From Pararhizobium_B sp963838155 (GTDB lineage: Bacteria > Pseudomonadota > Alphaproteobacteria > Rhizobiales > Rhizobiaceae), in NCBI GenBank assembly GCA_963838155.1, contig CAWIQE010000038.1, positions 156,979 to 220,978 of the forward strand: a stretch of 64,000 nt of DNA, written 5' to 3'. The notes beneath the pieces are model-generated. The model was not told the DNA's origin, ran no database searches, and saw only the letters and a program-made list of their open reading frames with translations. This document shows positions 1 through 8,570 of the stretch, piece after piece (position 1 is the first letter of the stretch; each line of letters starts with the position of its first letter). A program made the position numbers and the translations under genes.

Positions 1-149
1 TAGCGCGTCGTCACCTGCACCGTAGGCGGCACGACGTTCGGATACTGCGCGACCGGCAGGGCGTAGAGCGAGACCGCACCGAGCACGACGATGAGGATGG
101 CGATGACGTTCGCCAGCACCGGCCGCTCGATGAAGAAGCGCGAGATCAT
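1..149 (-). CDS. RND efflux pump inner-membrane permease, N-terminus (partial)
   Basis: The gene begins at 149 and runs off the left edge, so only about 49 residues are visible. They start MISRFFIERPVLANVIA, continue through one hydrophobic helix and reach LPVAQYPNVVPPTV. The FFI-RP opening, the first transmembrane helix and the Q-YP-V-PP motif are the standard N-terminus of hydrophobe/amphiphile RND permeases (AcrB/MexB type). Its ATG overlaps the stop codon of the adaptor gene by 4 nt (ATGA), so the two are translationally coupled. Substrate cannot be inferred. No outer-membrane channel gene is visible. Confidence 0.9.
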   Translation of the reverse strand, partial: MISRFFIERPVLANVIAILIVVLGAVSLYALPVAQYPNVVPPTVQVTTR

Positions 150-1321
150 TCGCCCGCAGCCCCGCCCGAGGCGATCGTCGTGTCCTTCGGATCGACCGTC
201 TCGCCCGGCACGGCGGTCATCAGCCCGGAGACGAGGACCTTGTCGTCCGGCTCGAGGCCGGTTTCGATCACGCGGAGTTCCCCGACCAGCTGGCCGATCG
301 AGACCGGGCGCTGCTCGACCTTGTCGTCCTTGCCGAGGACGAGAAGATAGCGCCCGCTCTGGTCGGAGCCGAGCGCGCGGTCGGGGACGAGCAGCCGGTC
401 TTGCGCCGGCCCGAGCGGCACCCTGACGCGGACGAAATAGCCGGGCAGGAGCACGTCGCCGGGGTTCTTGAAGACGCCGCGAACGGAGAGCGTGCCGGTC
501 CCCGACGACACGGTCGGGGAAACGTAGTCGAGCATGCCGGCATGCGGATAGCCCTTGTCGCTCTCCAGTCCGAGCTCCACCGGCACTTTCCTGAGGTCCG
601 ACGTGGTCATCCCGCGCCGCGCCATCTCCGCGCGCACGCGCTGGACCGCGACCTCGCTGAAGCTGAAGTCCGCGTAGATCGGGTCGAGCTGCACGATCGT
701 CGCGAGCACCGTCGCCGCTCCGCCCGCCCCCACCAGCTCGCCCACCGAGACCTGCCGCGCCGTCACGATGCCGTCGAAGGGCGCCTTGACCTCCGTGTAG
801 CCGAGATTGAGCTCGGCCTGCTTCGTGTCCGCCTCGGCCTGCTGCAGCTTGGCCTGGTCGGCGTCGCGCTGGGCGGCCGCGTTGTCGAGGTCCTGCTGGG
901 AGGCGACTTTCCGGGCCACCAGGTCGGACTGCCTGAGGTAGGTCTCCTGCGATTGCTTGGCCGTCGCCCGCGCGCCGGCCTCGGCGGCCTGCGACTGCTG
1001 CAACGCCAGCCGGTACGGCTCCTGTTCGATGACGAAGAGCTTCTGGCCGGCCTTGACGGCGGCCCCGTCCGTATAGCTGATCTTCTCGACGAATCCCTGC
1101 ACCCGCGCGACGAGGGAGGTGCTGTTGACGGCCGCGGTGGTTCCGCTCGCCGTCAGGTAGCGCTCGACCGGCTTGCTGACCGGCTTGGCGACGTCGACGG
1201 CCGGCGGCGGCGGCGAGACGTAGGCGTTCTTGTCGTCGCAGCCCGAAAGAAGCACGAGCCCGAGCAGCCCTGCCGGCACCGCCCGAACCACGCGGAAAGA
1301 CTGACACCGTTGCCTGCGCAT
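146..1321 (-). CDS. RND efflux periplasmic adaptor (membrane fusion) lipoprotein
   Basis: 391 residues. The N-terminus has a lipoprotein signal: a basic start, a hydrophobic stretch and the lipobox LLSGC near residue 28. Next come the usual adaptor parts: a first half-lipoyl motif (VARVQGFVEKISY), a long Ala/Gln-rich alpha-helical hairpin of roughly residues 100-170, the second lipoyl half (VKAPFDGIVTARQVSVGELV) and the beta-barrel/membrane-proximal part with VPDRAL. In this family the adaptor links the inner-membrane RND pump to an outer-membrane channel. The gene starts with ATG after a G-rich AGAGGGGG stretch and is coupled to the downstream permease. Confidence 0.93.
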   Translation of the reverse strand: MRRQRCQSFRVVRAVPAGLLGLVLLSGCDDKNAYVSPPPPAVDVAKPVSKPVERYLTASGTTAAVNSTSLVARVQGFVEKISYTDGAAVKAGQKLFVIEQEPYRLALQQSQAAEAGARATAKQSQETYLRQSDLVARKVASQQDLDNAAAQRDADQAKLQQAEADTKQAELNLGYTEVKAPFDGIVTARQVSVGELVGAGGAATVLATIVQLDPIYADFSFSEVAVQRVRAEMARRGMTTSDLRKVPVELGLESDKGYPHAGMLDYVSPTVSSGTGTLSVRGVFKNPGDVLLPGYFVRVRVPLGPAQDRLLVPDRALGSDQSGRYLLVLGKDDKVEQRPVSIGQLVGELRVIETGLEPDDKVLVSGLMTAVPGETVDPKDTTIASGGAAGE

Positions 1322-1504
1322 CCGCCCGGCCCCCTCTCGGCTGGGTGACGAAAACTTTGCGGAATCACCGAAGTGACCTAAAAAAGCTCAAATATTGGAC
1401 AAGTCTACCCTGCATTTCTGCTGTCCCGTCGCAGGGATGGTCCAAGAGTACTTCAAGCCCGGAAATATGTACAGACTAACCGAAATGGTAAGGGAGGGTG
1501 AAAG

Positions 1505-1720
1505 ATGTTTCTCAGGTTCGTCGTTCTAGGATTGCTCGCAATGTCCGCCGGCAGCGCCATGGCCCAGACGGAGGCCGAGCGGAAGGCCTGCCAGGCCGAC
1601 TACGAGACATACTGCAAGGGCACCCTGCCCGGCGGAGGCCGCATCATCGCTTGCCTGAAGAAGGAGCAGGCGAAGCTGTCGGAAAGCTGCCGCAAGGTCG
1701 TCGATACCTATCCCGACTGA
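1505..1720 (+). CDS. Small exported Cys-rich-repeat protein
   Basis: 71 residues. A signal peptide of about 20 residues ends at AMA-Q. The mature part contains four cysteines arranged as in the Cys-rich repeat of GLG1-like proteins: C near 30, YC near 36, ACLKKEQ near 50 and SC near 60. Similar short exported proteins are frequent in rhizobia and their function is not known. A strong ribosome site (AAGGGAGGG) precedes the ATG. It is transcribed divergently from the efflux adaptor across a 183-nt gap. Confidence 0.8.
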   Translation: MFLRFVVLGLLAMSAGSAMAQTEAERKACQADYETYCKGTLPGGGRIIACLKKEQAKLSESCRKVVDTYPD

Positions 1721-1788
1721 CCGCTGCGCCCCGCTGCGCCCCCGCGCGAGGAGGCCGGGGTGGGGGCGAGCCGGCCTCGCGGACGGCA

Positions 1789-2598
1789 TCAGCCGCCGGC
1801 GTTCGCCCCGGACGGGCTTTCCGTCGCCGGTGCGGCGCCGGTCATGGCGGAAATCTCGGCGCTCCCCCGCCGCAGCATCTCGACGACCTCCTCCGGCGGC
1901 ACCGCGCGATGCGTGTCGAGGCGCCGGACATAGGGCGACGTGAGGACCGCAAGCACGCTGCCGTTCGCCCCGAAGATCGGCACGGAAAGGTTCATGACGC
2001 CGACGGTCTGCCGGCTGTCCATCATCTGGTATCCCCTCTCGCGCACGCGGCGGAGCTGCTCGTCGAGATCGTCCGGTGCGACCTCGCCGTCCAGCGCCTC
2101 GTGTTCGGCGAGCATCATCTGCCGCTCGTCCTCCGCGGCGAAGGCGAGCATCACGTGCCCCGACCCCGTGTTGACCAGCCCGATGCGCGAGCCGACCCGG
2201 ATGGCGACCCCCCAGTAGCCGGGCGCGTCCGCCTGGGCGACGACCACCACCGTGCCGCGATCGATGACGGCGACGTGGCAGGACTGCGCGCTCTCGCGCG
2301 CGATCTTCCGCATCACCGGCGTCGTCCGGCTGACCAGCCGCCGGATCGACGGCCGCTGGTGCACGAGCGCGAAGAGCTTGAGCGTGAGTTCGTAGCGGTC
2401 GCCGCCGGTGCGGGCCACGTAGTTGCGGCGCACGAGCCGGTCGAGCATCCGGTAGATCTCATTGGTCGTCCGGTTGAGCGCCTTCGAGATCTCGGCCTGC
2501 GACAACCCCTCGTCGACGCCGGCGAGAAGTTCGATTATGTCGAGCCCCTTGTCCAGCGCCGGCGCGCGGTACCGATCCCTCTCCGGCTTGTTCGTCAT
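1789..2598 (-). CDS. IclR-family transcriptional regulator
   Basis: About 269 residues. The N-terminal winged helix (residues 10-75) has AL-KGL-IIELL, the LSQAEISKAL helix and RTTNEIYRMLDRLV recognition region. The C-terminal IclR effector-binding domain spans about 95-255. I chose the ATG at 2598 (MTNKPERDR) because GAGGG lies 6 nt upstream; an ATG at 2604 and a longer frame to 2631 also exist. No catabolic operon is immediately adjacent, so the target is unknown. The C-terminal tail is Pro/Ala-rich. Confidence 0.92.
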   Translation of the reverse strand: MTNKPERDRYRAPALDKGLDIIELLAGVDEGLSQAEISKALNRTTNEIYRMLDRLVRRNYVARTGGDRYELTLKLFALVHQRPSIRRLVSRTTPVMRKIARESAQSCHVAVIDRGTVVVVAQADAPGYWGVAIRVGSRIGLVNTGSGHVMLAFAAEDERQMMLAEHEALDGEVAPDDLDEQLRRVRERGYQMMDSRQTVGVMNLSVPIFGANGSVLAVLTSPYVRRLDTHRAVPPEEVVEMLRRGSAEISAMTGAAPATESPSGANAGG

Positions 2599-2705
2599 TC
2601 TCATCCCTCGCGCCCCAACCGGAGGCCGCACTCCAGACCCGGGCCGGGTTTAGAGCCCCGCCCTGCGTTCGGCAACGATTTTACATGGGAGAGAAGTCTT
2701 CACCA

Positions 2706-2742
2706 GAAAAACCTCGCAGCGCCCTGATGGGCGCTGCGAGGT
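2706..2742 (-). terminator. Rho-independent terminator downstream of the His-rich gene
   Basis: A perfect 14-bp inverted repeat (ACCTCGCAGCGCCC and its complement) with a 4-nt loop is followed, on the minus strand, by TTTTCT. It lies 110 nt after the stop codon of the His-rich gene and stops transcription before the IclR gene. Confidence 0.82.
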
Positions 2743-2750
2743 GCGGGCCT

Positions 2751-2789
2751 AGAGCCTGTCCGCGTTTCACGGAATCGCGAACAGGCTCT
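2751..2789. repeat. Palindromic repeat, type B
   Basis: 39-bp imperfect palindrome with arms AGAGCCTGTCCGCG and CGCGAACAGGCTCT. The same sequence recurs, sometimes decayed, at 37597-37635 and around 34374-34410, each time next to a type A repeat; the hairpin at 51633-51670 shares its GAGCCTGTC arm. Confidence 0.75.
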
Positions 2790-2805
2790 ACCTCATTGTC
2801 TTTGC

Positions 2806-2849
2806 GCGCTTCCGGACGGAAAACCGGCTTTCACTTTTCCTGGAAGCGC
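2806..2849 (-). repeat. Palindromic repeat, type A (44 bp)
   Basis: Arms GCGCTTCC and GGAAGCGC enclose a core with AGGAAAAGTG and CCGGNTTTCC. Read on the minus strand it begins one base after the TAG stop of the His-rich gene. Further copies lie at 34255, 34311, 61201, 61840, 61897 and 61953, with a decayed one near 37553. Confidence 0.85.
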
Positions 2850-2850
2850 T

Positions 2851-3129
2851 CTAGCGGCAGTTCCGGTTCACATGGACGATCCGCTCGCCGTGGCGATAGG
2901 TCACGTAACGGTGAATGTAGCAGTCGCGGCGATGGTGCCGGTAGCGGCCATGATGCCAGTAGCGGTGCCATCTGCGGTCCCAATGGTGGTGGCGATGGTG
3001 CCGGTGGTGGCGGTGGTGGTGATAGCCGCCCTGGACCAGTTCGAACGTGACGCCCGCCGCTTGCGCGGCCGGTCCTGCGGCGAAGGTGGTGCCGAGCGCG
3101 ACGGCACAGGCAATAGCGAGTTTCCGCAC
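2851..3129 (-). CDS. Small exported histidine-rich protein
   Basis: 92 residues from a GTG start with a well placed GAGGAGG ribosome site. A signal peptide ends at AAQA-A near residue 24. The mature part is dominated by His, Arg, Tyr and Trp, with clusters such as GGYHHHRHHRHHRHHH, and two cysteines near the end. Such proteins are common in rhizobia; metal binding in the periplasm is a reasonable guess from composition only. The EcfG-type promoter at 3158-3182 suggests stress control. The stop codon adjoins a type A repeat. Confidence 0.8.
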   Translation of the reverse strand: MRKLAIACAVALGTTFAAGPAAQAAGVTFELVQGGYHHHRHHRHHRHHHWDRRWHRYWHHGRYRHHRRDCYIHRYVTYRHGERIVHVNRNCR

Positions 3130-3157
3130 TTTGACCTCCTCGTGTTGACGGGAGGAT

Positions 3158-3182
3158 AACCGCTCGGCATCGCCGACGTTCC
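3158..3182 (-). promoter_or_regulatory. EcfG-type (general stress sigma) promoter
   Basis: On the minus strand GGAAC is followed by a 17-nt spacer and GTT, the known consensus of alphaproteobacterial EcfG promoters. The transcript would start about 20-25 nt before the GTG of the His-rich gene and include its ribosome site. Confidence 0.65.
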
Positions 3183-3265
3183 GGGCGCCCGTTTCACTCC
3201 CTGTGAACGGGAGTTAAGAACGCGCGACGGACCAACCGGGACCCTTGGCCGGGCTCTTGGTCGGC

Positions 3266-4789
3266 CTAGCCCTTCCCGGGCGCGAAGAGGTCGCCATAGG
3301 CGTCCCGCAGCATGGCCTTCTGCACCTTGCCCATGGTGTTGCGCGGAAGTTCGTCGATGGCGAAGACCCGCTTCGGCTGCTTGAAGCGCGCGACCTTGCC
3401 GCGGATCGCCTCGAGGATGGCGGTCTCGTCGAAGGCAGCGCCCGCGGCCGGCACGACGACCGCGACGACCGCTTCGCCGAAATCGGGATGCGGCACCCCG
3501 ATCACGGCCAATTCCGCCACGCCGTCGAGCTCGTCGAGGATGAGTTCGATCTCCTTCGGATAGACGTTGTACCCGCCGGAGATGACGAGATCCTTGGCCC
3601 GGCCGACGATGTGGATATAGCCGTCCTCGTCCACCCGGCCGAGATCGCCCGTGATGAAGAACCCGTCGGGACGGAACTCCTCGCGGGTCTTTTCCGGCAT
3701 CTTCCAGTAGCCCTTGAAGACGTTCGGCCCGCGCACCTCGAGGACGCCGATCTCTCCCTTTGCGACCTCGCGGCCCGTCTCCTGGTCGACCACGCGAACC
3801 TCCACGTCCGGCAAGGGAAAGCCGACCGTGCCGGCCCGCCGCTCGCCGTCATAGGGGTTCGACGTGTTCATGTTGGTCTCCGTCATCCCGTAGCGCTCGA
3901 GGATGCGGTGGCCGGTGCGCCGCTCGAAGGCGACATGCGTCTCGGCGAGCAGCGGCGCGCTGCCCGACGTGAAGAGCCGCATGTGCGCGACCAGGTCCTT
4001 GTCGAAGCGCTTCTCGTCGAGGAGCCGCGTGTAGAAGGTCGGCACGCCCATCATCGACGTCGCCTTCGGCAGCCACTTGACGACCTCGTCGGCCTGGAAC
4101 GCCGGCAGGAAGATCATCGACCCGCCGGAAAGCAGCGAAACGTTGCATGCCACGAAAAGTCCGTGGGAATGGAAGATCGGCAGCGCGTGCAGCAGGATGT
4201 CGTCGCTCGTGAAACGCCAGGCCTCGACCAGCGACCGGGCGTTGGAAAGCAAATTGCCATGGGTCAGCATGGCGCCCTTGGAGCGGCCGGTCGTTCCGGA
4301 CGTGTAGAGGAAGGCGGCGAGGTCGTCCTCGCCGCGCGCGACGGTCTCGAACCGGTCGGGCAGTCCGGCCGCGGTCTCGGTGAGCGTACCGCCGCCATCG
4401 CCGTCGAGCGTCATGAGCCGGGCGCCCGCTTGCTCGGCGATGCCGGCGAGATCGTCCCGTGCGGCCGCGTCGCACACCAGGATGCGCGGCGACGCGTTGT
4501 CGACGAAGTAGGCGACCTCGCTCGCGGTATAGGCCGTATTGAGCGGCAGGAACACCACGCCCGCCTGCACGCAGGCCGCATAGAGCGCGAGCGCCTGCGG
4601 GCTCTTGCGCACCTGCACGGCGACCCGGTCGCCGGGCTCCACGCCGCTCTCCGCGAGGAGGTTCGCGAGCCGCGCCGCCGTCTTCAGGAAGGCCTCGTAG
4701 GTGATCGCCCCGCCGTCGGGCAGGTTGAGAAACGGTTTGGCACTGCCCTCGTGCGGGGCGAAAAGGGCGTCGAACAGCGCATTGGACAT
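3266..4789 (-). CDS. matB: Malonyl-CoA synthetase (MatB-like)
   Basis: 507 residues, ANL superfamily of adenylate-forming enzymes. Visible motifs are the P-loop-like YTSGTTGRSKGAMLTH (about 165-180), RYGMTETNMNT (A5), TGDLG (A7), GRAKDLVISGGYNVYP (hinge, A8) and the C-terminal lysine region NTMGKVQK. The family makes malonyl-CoA, often also methylmalonyl-CoA, from the acid, CoA and ATP. The overall match to rhizobial MatB is good, but matA and the usual mat transporter are absent. It is instead the last gene of an operon with a CoA-transferase, a crotonase and a TRAP importer, so another short dicarboxylate is possible. Confidence 0.82.
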   Translation of the reverse strand: MSNALFDALFAPHEGSAKPFLNLPDGGAITYEAFLKTAARLANLLAESGVEPGDRVAVQVRKSPQALALYAACVQAGVVFLPLNTAYTASEVAYFVDNASPRILVCDAAARDDLAGIAEQAGARLMTLDGDGGGTLTETAAGLPDRFETVARGEDDLAAFLYTSGTTGRSKGAMLTHGNLLSNARSLVEAWRFTSDDILLHALPIFHSHGLFVACNVSLLSGGSMIFLPAFQADEVVKWLPKATSMMGVPTFYTRLLDEKRFDKDLVAHMRLFTSGSAPLLAETHVAFERRTGHRILERYGMTETNMNTSNPYDGERRAGTVGFPLPDVEVRVVDQETGREVAKGEIGVLEVRGPNVFKGYWKMPEKTREEFRPDGFFITGDLGRVDEDGYIHIVGRAKDLVISGGYNVYPKEIELILDELDGVAELAVIGVPHPDFGEAVVAVVVPAAGAAFDETAILEAIRGKVARFKQPKRVFAIDELPRNTMGKVQKAMLRDAYGDLFAPGKG

Positions 4790-4824
4790 GGAAATGGCTC
4801 CGTCTCTTCGTTTCCCCGTCCGGC

Positions 4825-5253
4825 TCAGCCCGGATCGGCCGACAGGCCCGCGGCCTCGATCCCGGCGATCGCGCAGGCTTCGTCGTTGTCCGAACTGTCG
4901 CCGGTGATGCCGACCGCACCGACGATCCGGCCCTCACCGTCCCGCACCAGCACGCCTCCGGGTACGGGCACCAGCACCCCGTCGGCAAGCGCGTTCATCG
5001 CCTGGACGAAATAGGGTTGCTCCCGCGCCCGGTTGAAGATCGCCCGCGATCCCATGCCGAGGGCGATCGCGCCGTTGGCCTTCCCCTTCGCGATGTCGGG
5101 ACGCATGCGGCTCGCCCCGTCCGAGCGTTCGAGCGCGACGAGCGCGCCGCCCGCGTCGAGCACCGCCACCGTCAGCGGCTTCATCCCAGCTTCCCTGCCG
5201 TGCTTCATCGCGGCCGCGACGATGGTGCGGGCCTGTTCGAGCTTGAGCGTCAT
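4825..5253 (-). CDS. GlcG/HbpS-like heme-binding-fold protein (DUF336)
   Basis: 142 residues. Typical features of the GlcG/HbpS fold are VAVLDAGGALVALERSDGA, the RPDIAKGKANGAIALG helix and PVPGGVLVRDGEGRIVGAVGITGDSSDNDEACA near the C-terminus. Family members bind heme or small ligands and are often found with hydroxyacid catabolism genes; the precise role is not settled. The ATG overlaps the stop of the upstream CoA-transferase by 4 nt (ATGA), so it is translated as part of that operon. A longer open frame upstream is only a shadow of the CoA-transferase gene. Confidence 0.88.
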   Translation of the reverse strand: MTLKLEQARTIVAAAMKHGREAGMKPLTVAVLDAGGALVALERSDGASRMRPDIAKGKANGAIALGMGSRAIFNRAREQPYFVQAMNALADGVLVPVPGGVLVRDGEGRIVGAVGITGDSSDNDEACAIAGIEAAGLSADPG

Positions 5254-6500
5254 CGGTCGTCTCCCGTTTCGTCCGCGGCGATCACGGCCTTCGCCGCGAT
5301 CAGCCTGTCGATTTCGTCCGTCGCGTAGCCGTGCTCGGCGAGGATCTCGCGGCTGTGCTCCCCGAGCCTCGGCGCGCCGGCCGCGACCCCGCCCGGCGTT
5401 TCGGAGAACTTGATCGGCAGCCCGATCGTCTTGACCGGCCCGACCGTCGAATGCTCCGTCTCCACCACCATCTCGCGGGCGAGCGCCTGCGGATCGGCAT
5501 GCATCTCCGCGATGTCGAGCACCGGCCCGGCCGGAACGCCCGCCTCTTCCAGCCGCGCCATCCACTCGTCGGTGGTCGCGTGCCGGAATTTCTCGTTCAG
5601 CACTTCGGTCAGCGCGCCCAGATTGTTCATGCGGTCGCGATTACTAGCAAAACGCGGGTCTTCGGCCAACTCCATCGCGTCGAGCATCGCAAGCATCCGC
5701 TCCCAGTTCTTCTGGTTCGCCGCCCCGACGTTCAGCCAACCGTCGGAGGTCTCGAAGGCCTGGTAGGGCGCGTTGAGCGGATGCGCCGAACCCATCGGCC
5801 CGGGCGGCGTGCCGGTGGCGAAGGTGATCGCCGACTGCCAGTAGGTCTGAACGATCGCGGCCTCGAAGAGCGACGTGTCGACCTTCTGCCCCTCCCCCGT
5901 CTGCAGCCGGCGGGCATAGGCGGCCGAGACGCCGAGCGCGCCGAGGATGCCGGCGGTGATGTCCGAGACGGGTGCGCCCGACTTCACCGGCGGCCGGCCC
6001 GGCCCCTCGCCGGTGATCGACATCAGGCCGCTCATTCCCTGCGCGATCAGGTCGAAGCCGCCGCGCTGCGCATAGGGACCGGTCCGGCCGAAGCCGGAGA
6101 TCTCGCAATAGATGAGTCCCGGATTGACCGCACGCAGGGCCTCGTAGCCGATGCCGAGCTTCTCCATCGTGCCCATGCGGTAGTTCTCGATGACGACGTC
6201 GGCGTCCTTGAGGAGCCGCTTCAGCGCCGCCACGCCCTCCGGCTGCTTGAGGTCGAGCGCGATGCCCCGCTTGTTGCGGTTCATCATCAGGTAGGCGGCC
6301 GATTCGCCGCCGATGTCGGGAGGAAGGAACCGCCGCGTGTCGTCGCCGCTCGGCTTCTCCACCTTGATGACGTCGGCGCCCATGTCGGCGAGCATCAGCC
6401 CGCACACGGGCCCCGCCATGATGTGCGCGAGCTCCACGACCTTCATCCCCGCGAGCGGGCCGCGCCCCTTCGCCCCCGGATCGGTCTTGCGTTCGGCCAT
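5250..6500 (-). CDS. CoA-transferase, family III (CaiB/BaiF)
   Basis: About 416 residues. Family III hallmarks are present: GMKVVELAHIMAGPVCGLMLADMGADVIKVE at the start, NRNKRGIALDLKQPEG, the catalytic-aspartate segment GGFDLIAQGMSGLMSITG near 150, and the C-terminal LGEHSREILAEHGY. These enzymes move CoA between carboxylic acids in the cytoplasm. I chose the ATG at 6500 because GAAAGGG lies 8 nt upstream; the frame is open to 6518. It sits between a crotonase and the GlcG-like gene, which points to activation of an acid imported by the adjacent TRAP system. Donor and acceptor are unknown. Confidence 0.9.
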   Translation of the reverse strand: MAERKTDPGAKGRGPLAGMKVVELAHIMAGPVCGLMLADMGADVIKVEKPSGDDTRRFLPPDIGGESAAYLMMNRNKRGIALDLKQPEGVAALKRLLKDADVVIENYRMGTMEKLGIGYEALRAVNPGLIYCEISGFGRTGPYAQRGGFDLIAQGMSGLMSITGEGPGRPPVKSGAPVSDITAGILGALGVSAAYARRLQTGEGQKVDTSLFEAAIVQTYWQSAITFATGTPPGPMGSAHPLNAPYQAFETSDGWLNVGAANQKNWERMLAMLDAMELAEDPRFASNRDRMNNLGALTEVLNEKFRHATTDEWMARLEEAGVPAGPVLDIAEMHADPQALAREMVVETEHSTVGPVKTIGLPIKFSETPGGVAAGAPRLGEHSREILAEHGYATDEIDRLIAAKAVIAADETGDDR

Positions 6501-6502
6501 CG

Positions 6503-7285
6503 TCAGCGCCCTTTCCATTGCGGTTTGCGCTTGTTCAGGAAAGCCTCCATGCCCTCCTTGAAATCCTCGCTCATATAGGCCTCGACGACGAGATCCCGGT
6601 CGTCCGCCCCCGCACCGTCGACGCGCAGGCGCCTGAGGCCCTCCTTGGTCGTGCGCATGGTGATCGGCGCGTGCGTGGCCAGGAGGTCGGCGATCTCGGT
6701 GGCGCGCTCGATCAGCCGCGCGTGGTCCGGCACGATCTCGCCGACCAGCCCGACGGCCTTCGCCTCCTCGGCATGCACAAGGCGCGCGAGCAGGATCATC
6801 TCCTTGACGCGCCCCGGCCCGATCAGGCCGGAAAGCCGCGAGAGGTTGGCGATCGACAGGCAGTTGCCGAGCGTGCGCGCTATCGGGAAGCCGAATTTCA
6901 GGCTTTCCGTGGCGATGCGGATGTCGCAGGCCGCGGCGATCCCCGCGCCGCCTCCCGTGCAGGCGCCGCAGATGGCCGCTACCGTGGGCACCCCGCAGGT
7001 CTCCACCGCGCCGAGCACGAGGTCCATCCGGTGCTCGTATTCGAGCGCGTCCTCCGGCGTCGAGAAGCCCCGGAACTGGGTCATGTCGGTTCCCGCCGCG
7101 AAGGCCTTCTCGCCCGCCCCGGTGACGACGATCGCCTTGACGTCCGGATCGTCGCCCGCCCCGGAGCAGATCTCGGCCAGGCGGTCGTACATGGCGAAGG
7201 TCAGCGCGTTGCGCGCCTGCGGACGATTGAGGGTCACCCAGAGCGTCGATCCGCGCCGCTCTTCCAGAATCTCGTTTTCTGACAT
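6503..7285 (-). CDS. Enoyl-CoA hydratase/isomerase family protein (crotonase fold)
   Basis: 260 residues. The two oxyanion-hole segments are KAFAAGTDMTQF (about 63-75) and ICGACTGGGAGIAAACDI (about 105-122). The canonical hydratase glutamate motif F-x-PE is replaced by FGFPIART, so ordinary hydration is not assured; isomerase, hydrolase or lyase chemistry of the superfamily is also possible. The stop lies 2 nt before the next start, and DctM ends 4 nt before its own start, so it is in one operon with TRAP, CoA-transferase and MatB genes. Confidence 0.88.
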   Translation of the reverse strand: MSENEILEERRGSTLWVTLNRPQARNALTFAMYDRLAEICSGAGDDPDVKAIVVTGAGEKAFAAGTDMTQFRGFSTPEDALEYEHRMDLVLGAVETCGVPTVAAICGACTGGGAGIAAACDIRIATESLKFGFPIARTLGNCLSIANLSRLSGLIGPGRVKEMILLARLVHAEEAKAVGLVGEIVPDHARLIERATEIADLLATHAPITMRTTKEGLRRLRVDGAGADDRDLVVEAYMSEDFKEGMEAFLNKRKPQWKGR

Positions 7286-7289
7286 GGTT

Positions 7290-8570
7290 CTATCCGTAGA
7301 AAGCGTGGACGAGGAACATCGGCACCGCCGGCACGTAGGTGCACAAGAGCAGGATGAAGAGCAGCACCGCCACGAACGGTACGTTCACCTTGGAAACGTC
7401 CCAGATGTTCGATTTCGCGATCGAGCAGGCCGTGATCAGCACCGAGGCGACCGGCGGCGTCTGCTGGCCGATGGCGAGGTTGAGCGTCACGACCAGCCCG
7501 AAGTGGATCGGGTCGATGCCCGCCTGGTGGATCAGCGGAATGACGATCGGAATGACGAGGATGATCGCCGCGGAGGAATGCAGGAAGAATCCGATGATCA
7601 GGAAGAAGACGTTGAGGATGAGCAGGATCAGGTACTTGTTCGTCGTCAGGTGCATGATCCCCGCAGCCAGGTCCTGCGGCACCCGCGACGTGGTGAGGAA
7701 GTTGCCCATCAGCACCGAGGCGGCGACGAGCAGCATCACCACGGCTGTCTGGATGCCGCCCTCCAGGATCGCCTGCTTCAATTGCCGCCAGTCGACCTCC
7801 CCGTACCAGATGCCGACGAGGATCGCCGCGACCACGGCCAGCCCGCCGCCTTCGGTCGCCGTCACCAGCCCGCCGAAGATCCCGCCGAGGATGATGACGG
7901 GCAGCGCGAAGGCCGGCAGCGCGTCCAGCATGGTCCGCCACAGCTGCGAGGCGCTGAACCTCGCCTCCGTCGGATAGTTGTCGCGACGGGCGAAATAGTA
8001 GGCGACGGCGGCGAGCCCGAAGCCGCCGAGCAGCCCGGGGACGATGCCCGCGACGAAGATCTGCTCCACGCTGGTGCCGGCCGCCACCGCATAGAGGATC
8101 ATCGGGATCGACGGCGGGATGATGATCGCGAGCGACGCCGAGGACGAGGTGACCGCCGCGGCGAAGGGTGCGGGATAGCCCCGCTTCTTCATTTCCGGGA
8201 TCAGGATCGAGCCGATCGCCGCCACGTCCGCGACGGCGGAGCCGGAAATTTCCGCGAAGAACAGCGAAACGCCGATCGTCACCATGGAAAGGCCGCCGCG
8301 CACGAAGCCGACGAGCGCGGAGACGAAGGCGATCAGCCGCCGCGTGATGCCGGTCGCGTTCATGATCGCCCCGGCGAGCACGAACATCGGGATCGCGATC
8401 AGCTCGAAGGAGCGCGCGCCCCCATACATGTCGAGCGCGATGGAGACGACCGACGACATCCCGTCATGGAGAAGGATTGCCAGCACCGCCGAGAGCGCCA
8501 GCGCGATCGCGATCGGCACGTTGATCGAGACCATGACGACGAGCGCGATGAAGATGGTGAGGAGCAGCAT
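7290..8570 (-). CDS. dctM: TRAP transporter large permease (DctM)
   Basis: 426 residues, almost entirely hydrophobic, with about 12 helices. Typical DctM landmarks are NVPIAIALALSAVLA at the start, IPMFVLAGAIMNATGIT, FFAEISGSAVADVAAIGSILIPEM, and TEGGGLAVVAAILVG with NLAIGQQTPPVA later. It is the ion-coupled membrane core of a binding-protein-dependent secondary transporter. The start codon overlaps the DctQ stop by one base (TGATG). Family knowledge suggests an organic acid substrate; the neighbouring CoA-transferase and MatB support a carboxylate. Confidence 0.95.
   Translation of the reverse strand: MLLLTIFIALVVMVSINVPIAIALALSAVLAILLHDGMSSVVSIALDMYGGARSFELIAIPMFVLAGAIMNATGITRRLIAFVSALVGFVRGGLSMVTIGVSLFFAEISGSAVADVAAIGSILIPEMKKRGYPAPFAAAVTSSSASLAIIIPPSIPMILYAVAAGTSVEQIFVAGIVPGLLGGFGLAAVAYYFARRDNYPTEARFSASQLWRTMLDALPAFALPVIILGGIFGGLVTATEGGGLAVVAAILVGIWYGEVDWRQLKQAILEGGIQTAVVMLLVAASVLMGNFLTTSRVPQDLAAGIMHLTTNKYLILLILNVFFLIIGFFLHSSAAIILVIPIVIPLIHQAGIDPIHFGLVVTLNLAIGQQTPPVASVLITACSIAKSNIWDVSKVNVPFVAVLLFILLLCTYVPAVPMFLVHAFYG

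Noticed and set aside
3245..5014. Long plus-strand open frame of 589 codons opposite matB
   Set aside because: Antisense shadow produced by very high third-position GC; its protein has no domain character and the opposite strand encodes a clear MatB.
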